Assembly (NCBI RefSeq): GCF_024166365.1
Contig: NC_064827.1
Coordinates: forward strand, 10,209,001 to 10,273,000
DNA length: 64,000 nucleotides
Origin: Elephas maximus indicus
Taxonomy: Eukaryota > Chordata > Mammalia > Proboscidea > Elephantidae
Reading direction: 5' to 3'
In this document: positions 57,308-64,000 of the stretch, in pieces
How positions within the stretch are numbered: position 1 is the stretch's first letter
Layout of the letters: each line of letters begins with the position of its first letter
The notes under the pieces: generated by a model
What the model was told of the DNA's origin: nothing
The model's input: the letters and a program-made list of their open reading frames with translations, nothing else
Databases searched by the model: none
Program-made: the position numbers and the translations under genes

Positions 57308-57422
57308 AGGAAAATAATAATTATTATAGTAATAATAATTATATTAATAACAATCATAGTACTAATTATCTTAATAATAATCACTGCAGCAACAATTATT
57401 AGTTTAATAATAGTAATAAATA
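57308..57422. repeat. AT-rich (TAA)n-like low-complexity run
   Basis: Repeated ataataatt and ttaataat motifs without a strict unit lie between two SINEs. Confidence 0.75.
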
Positions 57423-57424
57423 GT

Positions 57425-57630
57425 CAGAGTCCCTGGTTGATGTAAAGGGTTAAGAGTACCAGTACTGACCAAAAGATTGGCGGTTCAAATCTACCCACAA
57501 GCTCCTTGAAAGAAAGGCCTGGCAATCTACTTCCAAAAAAGGAGTCATTGAAGACCCTCCGGAGCACAGCTCTATTCTGACACGTGTCGGGTCGTCACGA
57601 GTTGGAGTGGACTCTACGGCGGGTGTCTTT
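57425..57630 (+). mobile_element. tRNA-derived SINE, sense, diverged
   Basis: Head gtccctggttgatgtaaagg, middle gaaaggcctggcaatctact and tail gtcacgagttggagtggact. Confidence 0.85.
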
Positions 57631-57639
57631 TTGTTTGTT

Positions 57640-57890
57640 TAATAAATAATCATCATGATTTCATTAGACATTTGTTAAGCCCTTATTATATTGGAGGCAC
57701 TGTGCTAAGCAACTTCTACGTATTAACTCCTTAAAAACTCTCATCAAACCTATGAGGTAGGTAGCATTATGCCTATTTCACAGATGGAAAAACTGAGGCT
57801 TAGAAAGGATAAGCAACTAGTCCAAGGCCACACAGTGGTTATTGGCTAAGGGGGCGATAAAGAGTTGAAGGCTGAGATGTAGGGACGCAG
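57640..57890 (-). mobile_element. MIR element, antisense
   Basis: The reverse MIR order is clear: ggcactgtgctaagcaactt, tatgaggtaggtagcattat, tttcacagatggaaaaactg, aggcttagaaaggataag and aaggccacacagtgg. Confidence 0.8.
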
Positions 57891-58257
57891 AGACAAGAGC
57901 ACAAGTATTCACCGATACACGCATTACAGGTGTGTTTACGTTGCTTGAATGTGTAGTGGCCTCCCGTGAAGGAACGAGGAGCAGAAAATTCTGCTGGAAT
58001 TGCTGCTATCTGTTTACTGGGGAACAGAAGGCTTAGTGGAAGGCGGTATTTTAGGAATGGTTTGAAATATCCAATTGGCTTTCCTCATCTCCAGAAGATT
58101 TGGGGGCAGATTAAAAAGGGGCCCAGAGCCCACTTAGAGGACTGCCTGAGCCATTTTCCCACCTGCTTTCCTGCTTCTTGTTCTGTGCTTTTGGGATGCC
58201 TTCTGCTCTGAGTCAGTGAGTCACCGTGTTGTCAGCACTCCCTGCGTGCGCGGAGTG
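57891..58257. other. unique spacer
   Basis: Nothing recognised. Confidence 0.4.
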
Positions 58258-58447
58258 TTCCTGGGTGGTGCAAACGTTTTCAATCGCTGAAAATCTGGAG
58301 GTTTGAGTCCACCTAGAGGCACCTCAGAAGAAAGGCCTGGCAATCTACTGCTAAAAAAAAAAACAGCCATTGAAAACTCCATGGAGACAATTCTATTCTG
58401 ACACTCGTGGGGTCACCATGAGTTGGGGTTGATTTGACGGCAACTAG
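58258..58447 (+). mobile_element. tRNA-derived SINE, sense, long subtype
   Basis: Degraded head (tcctgggtggtgcaaacgtt), clear middle gaagaaaggcctggcaatct and tail caccatgagttggggttgat. Confidence 0.87.
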
Positions 58448-58718
58448 TGCTGGTGTGCACAGAAGTGAACCCTGACTCTGCGTAGAACTACCATGGGCCA
58501 AATAGATGTGTGTTTTCCTGCCAGCTGGGGGAGGGGGGAGGCGAGACAGGGGTAGGGGGAGTGTGGAAGAAGAGAACATATAAGATGAAATGTATGTACA
58601 CCGGCAGTTTCCTGGGTTACAAGCTAGATCCATTCCTAACTGTGTCTTTAAGTCGAATTTGTAGGTAAGTTGGAACAGGTGCGTTTGATTCTTGTTTAGC
58701 TTTACTTTAGTGGAGCCT

Positions 58719-58879
58719 GAAACCCTGGTGGCGTAGTGGTTAAGTGCCATGGCTGCTAACCAAAGGGTTGGCAGTTCGAATCCACCAGGTCGTCCTTGGA
58801 AACTCTATGGGGCCGTTCTACTCTGTCCTATAGGGTCTCTATGAGTCGGGATTGACTCGACAGCACTGGGTTTTTTTTT
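58719..58879 (+). mobile_element. tRNA-derived SINE, sense, short subtype
   Basis: Head aaccctggtggcgtagtggt, B-box-like ggcagttcgaatccacc, tail tatgagtcgggattgactcg and a T-run. Confidence 0.93.
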
Positions 58880-58882
58880 TGC

Positions 58883-59043
58883 TGGAGCCCTGGTGGCACA
58901 GCGGCTAAGAGCTTGACTGCTAACCAAAAGGTTGGCAGTTCAAATCCACTAGCTGCTCCTTGGAAACACTACGGGGCAGTCCTACTCTGTTCTATAATGC
59001 AGATATGAGTTGGAATCGACTCCACGGCAATGGACTTGGGCTT
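58883..59043 (+). mobile_element. tRNA-derived SINE, sense, short subtype
   Basis: It directly follows the previous copy. Head ggagccctggtggcacagcg, tail tatgagttggaatcgactcc. Confidence 0.93.
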
Positions 59044-59307
59044 TAGTGCAAGAAAAGGCTCGAAGCTTTTTCAATGATTTAAAAGCTGCCCCTGTAGCAA
59101 GTGAAGGTGCTCGTGATGAGGAATTCGTTGAGGGGCTGGTTGAATGGTTTCAAAGTGAGGGCAAATTTACGCCACGGTAAAGGGCAAGTATTAGTTGTCA
59201 GTAAGTCAGATGTTCCTAACCCAGGGACTGGCTCTACAGAGAATTCAGTTAAAGTCTCACAATCACAATGGGTTTTAAAACACTGGACAGTGTGTACCTG
59301 ACTCTTT

Positions 59308-59510
59308 TGAGGTGGTGCAAATGATTAAGGGCTCAACTACTAGCTGAGAGGTTCGTGGTTTGAACCCATCCAGAAGCACTTCGAAAGAAAGGCCTGGTGA
59401 TCTTCTCCCGAAAGGCCACAGCCTTGGAGACCCTGTGGAGCAGTTCTGCTCTGCACATGGGGTCACGGTGAGGTGAGTCGGAGCTGGTGCCAAGACAACC
59501 AACAACAAAC
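59308..59510 (+). mobile_element. tRNA-derived SINE, sense, long subtype
   Basis: Head ggtggtgcaaatgattaagg, middle gaaagaaaggcctggtgatc and tail gtgaggtgagtcggagctgg. Confidence 0.88.
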
Positions 59511-60116
59511 AACTGGTGAGAAAGAGAATGACAGAATGGTGTAGCCGGAAGGGACCCTGGAGGTTGAAGTGTTTCATGGAATGTAAATGCCCTTGATCTG
59601 CTAACAGGTGTTTTGGAAAAGGGCTCCATGGTCAAATACAATCTGGAAATACTGGGCTAAATAAAGCTAAATAGCTTTCTTTCCTGCAGGACTTCTCAGA
59701 GCCTGTGATATGCTAATACGCTTTGTGAATGAGAGGGAAATAAGCCAGGAAGGGTTTCAACGTGTGCTTTACTCAGGCCCCCTTCTGGGAAATGTTGGTC
59801 CAGCCTGCCAGTATGTCCTCTACACGAAGATGGCTGACACCTTTTCTAGACCAAGGAAGTCTCAAGGGAAGGAAGGATGTATCAGTTGCTTCTGTTTCCT
59901 GCCAAGACTTCTCCAGGAGAGGCTCAGAGAAGGCTGAAAAGATCTCTAGGCAAATAGGATTATTCCGCAGTGTGACCCACACTGCAGAAGAGCTCTGAGC
60001 TGAGCACAAAAATAGAATCAGAGTAATGGAATGACCTCTGACCTAGCCCCTGGGGGACATGCAGGAGGGGCAGGCAGGGGCACTAGTTGTGTTTACAAAG
60101 CTGGTCCTAGTCTCTT
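59511..60116. other. unique spacer
   Basis: No gene or recognised element. The open frames at 59710-59998 on both strands have no known domain. Confidence 0.4.
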
Positions 60117-60318
60117 TCCCTGGGCGGTGCAGATGGTTAAGCTGTTCGCTGCTAAACTAAAGGTTGGAGGTTCAGTCCATCCAGAGGGGCCTCAGAAGAA
60201 AGGCCTGGCAATCTACTTCTGAAAAAATAGCCGCCGAAAACCCCGTGGAGCACAGTTCTGCTCTGACACACATGGGGCCACCATGAGCCTGGGTTGACTA
60301 GATGGCAACTGGTTTGGC
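60117..60318 (+). mobile_element. tRNA-derived SINE, sense, long subtype
   Basis: Head ccctgggcggtgcagatggt, middle gaagaaaggcctggcaatct, tail gccaccatgagcctgggttg. Confidence 0.88.
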
Positions 60319-60351
60319 TCAGGTGCCCAAAGACTGTGTGCAATGATGGCC

Positions 60352-60550
60352 TGTTGTTGTTGCTGCTGGGTGCCGTTGAGTCGATTTCAACTCCTAGCCA
60401 CCCTGTGTGACAGAATAGAACTGGTCCATACGGTTCTGTAGGCTGCGATCTTTACGGAAGGAGATGGCCAGGTCTTTCTCCTGAGGAGCTGCTGGGTGGC
60501 TTCTAATTGCCAACCTTTTCGTTAGCAGCCGAGCGCTTAACCGTAGTGGT
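60352..60550 (-). mobile_element. tRNA-derived SINE, antisense
   Basis: Tail complement tgccgttgagtcgatttcaa, then cgttagcagccgagcgctta; the last head bases are missing. Confidence 0.87.
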
Positions 60551-60599
60551 TCTTGCTATATAGGAGGTCATGCTAAGGATAAACAGGATGTTGATGGCA

Positions 60600-60775
60600 A
60601 TGATCTGAACAGCTAACATTTACCGAATGCCTTTCTACTTACCAGGCTCTGTGCTAAGTACTTGAAGCTTCTCGCCAAATTTAACGAGGTAGGGATGAGA
60701 AGAATCCTCATTTCCAACTTCTAGTGAAGACACTGAGGCTAGGAGAGGTTAAGGAATTATTCCAGCGTCACATAC
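60600..60775 (-). mobile_element. MIR element, antisense
   Basis: Contains ggctctgtgctaagtacttg, acgaggtagggatgagaaga and cactgaggctaggagaggtt in reverse MIR order. Confidence 0.7.
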
Positions 60776-60995
60776 AGCAGGAGGAGAAAAGACATACACA
60801 GAAAGCTATGTCGGCATGTCATGAATTTCTTAGAGTGTTACAAAGTGCTATGTTAATTCAGAGAAACAGAGTTATTCAAAAGACATGCTCAGCAGAAGTG
60901 TCACCTGATTTATGGACAATTACTGTTTTCTCACTCATCTCACTTTCCTTTGGAGAGTAAACCAAACCAAAGCCAAACCAAAACAAAACAAAAAA

Positions 60996-61143
60996 CCTAA
61001 ACCCGTTGCCATCGAGTGGATTTCAACTCATAGGACAGAGTAGAACTGCCCCATAGGGTTTCCAAGGAGTGGCTGGTGGATTCGAACTGCTGACCTTTTT
61101 GGTTAGCAGCCATAGCTCTTAACTACAGTGCTACCAGGGCTCC
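60996..61143 (-). mobile_element. tRNA-derived SINE, antisense, shortened
   Basis: Tail complement ccatcgagtggatttcaact; head end cagtgctaccagggctcc. Part of the region after the tail is deleted. Confidence 0.9.
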
Positions 61144-61583
61144 TTACACAGAATAAAAAAAAAAAAAATTTTTTTTTTTATAGCACCCCCTTATTTGGAG
61201 GAATTCCCACTGAGAGGTTGTGTGGCTGGGCACATGGACTCAAAAGGGACCAGAGTACTTGGGAATTTGGAAAGGGAACCAAGGGAAATGGCTTTCCTCT
61301 TGGGTGGTAAAACTGTACGGTCTAGTATGAGATGGGACTCCTTGTCCCCTGCCCTGTGGAAGGAGAGAAGGATGGTGATGGAAAGAGAGAGGCAGGCGCT
61401 AGAAGTGGAGAGACGGCAGCCTGGCCATACTCTGGTCACCATCAAGGCTTGGGGATTATATCCTTGTCTTCTTTACTGGGTGTTATAGATAGAATTATGC
61501 CCCCTTCCAAAAAAAAAAAAATGCTGAAATCCTAACCCTCGAACTTGTAAATGTGATCCTGTTTGGAAACAGGGTTTTCCTTT

Positions 61584-62010
61584 TGTCATATGTCTTGGTT
61601 TCTTGGTGCTGCTGTAACAAAAATACCACAAGTGGGTGGTTTTAAAGAACAGACATTTATTTTCTTACAGTTTAGGAGGCTAGAAGTCCAAATTCAGGGT
61701 GCCGGTTATAGGGGAAGGCCCTCTTTCCCTGCTCTGGTGAAAAATTCTTGTCTTAGCTTGTCTAGCGTCTTCTTGGCGTTCTGCAGAAACCTCACCTTGG
61801 CGTCTGTCTTTCCCCCATTCATGCTTGCTTCTCTCTGTGTGTAATCTGCCCTTTTTGTGTCTCAAAGGATTAGGTCTAAGACACCCTACATTGATATGGC
61901 CTCATCGGCATAACAGAGACAACCATATTCCCATATGGGATCACTGCCACAGTTATAGAGGGTAGGATTCCAACACATACTTTTGAGAAACCCAATTCAG
62001 TCCGTAACAT
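61584..62010 (-). mobile_element. LTR-like element nested in MLT1
   Basis: Same family as 38515-38940: aaaataccacaagtgggtgg near the left and acccaattcagtccgtaaca at the right. It is antisense relative to the host LTR and about 425 bp long. Confidence 0.55.
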
Positions 62011-62069
62011 TATGTTAACGAGGTCATACCAGAGTAGGGTGGGTCCTAAACCTAGTTACTTCTGAGTTG

Positions 62070-62400
62070 TGAGGTGCCATCGAGTTGATTCCGACTCATA
62101 GCGACCCGACTATGTACAATAGAACGAAACACTGCCTGGTCCTGCACCATCCTCACAATCCTTGTTATGCTTGAGCCCATTGTTGCAGCCACTGTGTCAA
62201 TCCATCTTGTTAAGGGTCTTCCTCTTCTTTGCTGATCCTCTACTTTACCAAGCATGCTATCCTTCTTGAGGGACTGGTCCCTCCTGATAATGTGTCCAAA
62301 GTATGTGAGACAAAGTTTTGCCCATCCTTGCTTCTAAGGAACATTCTGGCTGTACTTCTTGCAAGACAGATTAGTTCATTCTTCTGGTGGTCCATGGTCG
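62070..62400 (-). mobile_element. RTE 3' end, antisense, nested in MLT1
   Basis: Tail complement gccatcgagttgattccgac, then cattgttgcagccactgtgt and tctggtggtccatggt at the distal end. Its antisense frame at 62052-62255 contains the RTE C-terminal GRPLTRWIDTVA motif. Confidence 0.85.
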
Positions 62401-62460
62401 GAGTAGTGTCTTATAAAAAGAATAGAATACACACAGAGACCTGTGGGGGAAGATAGACTC

Positions 62461-62814
62461 AAAGTGAGGATTTGTTACAAGTCTGGGAACACCAAGCATT
62501 GCCTGTGGATACAGAAGCTGAATCAGCCATTTCCCTTGATTCCATTTCCAAATTCCCAAATACTCCAACTGATCCCGCTTGAGGCAATATGCCTAAGGAA
62601 GGACATATGTTGAGGTTCTGACTACTTGGTCCTAAGCTAAGACTCTCAACCATACCATTAAAGTGAGGAACTTTGCATGGAATGGGCCCTTGGAAGCCGA
62701 GGAAAAGACATAAGCAAAAGGACAGTCTTTACATTTAAGAAAATGGCTGGAAGTCTGGGCAGGCTTCAGCTGATGTCTTCAGTGGCTGTCCAGTTATACT
62801 CAGTGATGTTAATA
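62461..62814. other. unique spacer
   Basis: Nothing recognised. Confidence 0.35.
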
Positions 62815-63030
62815 AAGAGTGAGAGGGCATTACAAGAATTTGGGCTGGCTGCATCTTGGCCACTTCCCTGACCTCACAGAAAGCTTTCCTTTCCTCATCT
62901 GTAAAATGGGGGAAGCCATGAATAGCATTCCTACATTTTTTTTTAGTTGCTTTGAGCCTCCAAGGAGACAACAAATACAAAGCCTTTTATCAACTGCAAA
63001 GCAGTGTACGAGCGTGAGCTATTACTCACA
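62815..63030 (+). mobile_element. probable MIR, sense
   Basis: The piece tttcctcatctgtaaaatgg with preceding cttccctgacctcacag follows MIR order; the 3' part is degraded. Confidence 0.5.
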
Positions 63031-63334
63031 CGTGTCTCACTATGATCAAACACCTTGTAAGCCTGCAGAAAGTCAGTTTTTGCCCGAGGATGTGGACATT
63101 ATTTGAGGGAGGAGATGAAGCAGATTTCAGGACAGTAGTCTTACTGGGTGCAATGATGCTTTGAGGGTGAAAGGAGACAGAAGCAAAAATAAGAATCGTT
63201 TCTTCTCTCTTTGGGGTTTTATTCTGTTGGTCAGTTCTCTCTCCACTCCTGTTTTTTGTGGGATATATGTGTTTTTGACTGTGGTAAAAATATTCACAAC
63301 AAACCACCAATTCAACAATTTCTACGTGTCTAAT

Positions 63335-64000
63335 TCCTGGCCAACTGATGGGAAGGAATCCATATCTGTGCCCATTCCAAAGAAAGGTGATCCAACAGAA
63401 TGTGGAAATAATCAAAGAATATCATTAATGTCACATGCAAGTAAAATTTTGCTGATCAGATGGATCCTGGCTGAAAGCAGAGAACAGCAGAAAGATGTTT
63501 CCCTGTGTTTTATTGCCTATGAAAAGGCACTGGACTGTGTGGATCATGATAAATTATGGATAACATTGTGAAGAATGGGGATTCCAGAACACTTAATCGT
63601 GCTCATGAGGAACCTGTATTTAGACGAAGAGGCAGCAACTGAACAGAACAAGGGGATATTGCATGGTTTAAAATCAGGAAAGGTGTGCTTCAGGGCTGTA
63701 TCCTTTCACCATACTTATTCAATCTGTATGTTGAGCAAATAATTCGAGAAGCTGGACTATATGAAGAAGAACCAGGCATCAGGATTGGAGGAAGACTCAT
63801 TAACAACCTGCGTTATACAGATGACACAACCTTGCTTGCTGAAAGTGAAGAGGGTTTGAAGCACTTACTGATGAAGATCAAAGACCACAGCCTTCAGCAT
63901 GGATTGCACCTCAACATAAGGAAAACAAAAATCCTCACAACTGGTCCAATGAGCAACATCATGATAAATGGAGATTGAAGTTGTCAAGGATTTCATTTTA
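63335..64000 (+). mobile_element. RTE-clade LINE, reverse-transcriptase segment, cut by window end
   Basis: This is the best-preserved RTE coding region here. One frame (63346-63571) reads PIPKKGDPTECGNN and YEKALDCVDHDKLW (motif A region) before a stop. A second frame (63685-63978) reads LQGCILSPYLFNLY, the catalytic box NNLRYTDDTTLLAE and the thumb-side LNIRKTKILTTGP, then a stop after INGD. At least one frameshift separates the two, so it is not functional as shown. The element continues beyond position 64000. Confidence 0.88.

Larger units (their letters stand above)
58605..59260 (+). mobile_element. Tigger/pogo-like DNA transposon remnant split by two SINEs
   Basis: The left piece (58605-58718) contains gggttacaagctagatccat. 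The right piece (59044-59260) has two frame-shifted stretches, EKARSFFNDLKAA and SLRGWLNGFKVRANL, which resemble the CENP-B-type DNA-binding region of Tigger transposases. The flanking repeat tttagtg occurs on both sides of the SINE pair. It is inactive, with frameshifts and stops. Confidence 0.55.
61480..62460 (+). mobile_element. MLT1-like LTR, sense, with two nested insertions
   Basis: Three pieces in order: 61480-61583 (tgttatagatagaattatgc), about 62011-62069 (gttaacgaggtcataccaga) and about 62401-62460 (agtgtcttataaaaagaata). They are collinear with an MLT1-type LTR. No retroviral coding sequence is visible. Confidence 0.6.

Overview
This is a mammalian nuclear genomic window. It has spliced exons with GT-AG introns, long introns, LINE, SINE and LTR debris and CpG islands. 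The repeats point to an afrotherian (elephant, manatee or hyrax type): dozens of copies of a tRNA-derived SINE whose 3' tail matches the tail of RTE-clade LINE copies in the same window, plus L1 copies with a characteristic 3' UTR. The clade is inferred from recognising these families; no database search was run.

There are two real protein-coding genes, both on the + strand. Positions 1-22.9 kb hold the 3' half of CBWD1 (ZNG1, COBW-domain zinc chaperone GTPase): nine exons with intact frame, canonical splice sites, a stop at 22430-22432 and a poly(A) signal at 22839. The 5' exons (Walker A and CxCC region) lie before position 1. Two GC-rich minisatellites sit in its introns, a 39-bp array at about 1981-2676 and a 63-bp array at about 7786-9018. 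The second has higher-order organisation and leaves long open frames on both strands. About 7 kb downstream is the single-exon forkhead gene FOXD4 (29362-30594, 410 codons) in a CpG island. CBWD1 followed by FOXD4 in the same orientation is the pair that human segmental duplications multiplied; here one copy of each is seen.

From about 30.6 kb to the end I find no further protein-coding gene. A 1.5-kb CpG-rich block at 33.86-35.33 kb has no recognisable coding sequence. The rest is a dense, nested repeat landscape: roughly 40 SINEs, several RTE fragments (one with a readable YTDD reverse-transcriptase core at the window end), internally deleted RTE derivatives, L1 3' ends, MLT1-like LTRs, MIRs and a Tigger-like transposase remnant. 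SINEs are sparse in the CBWD1 part and very dense after 32 kb.

I did not find a new multi-gene system. The most distinctive signals are the two minisatellites (particularly the higher-order one), the orphan CpG island, a hairpin plus tandem block downstream of FOXD4, and the RTE/SINE partnership with its deletion derivatives.
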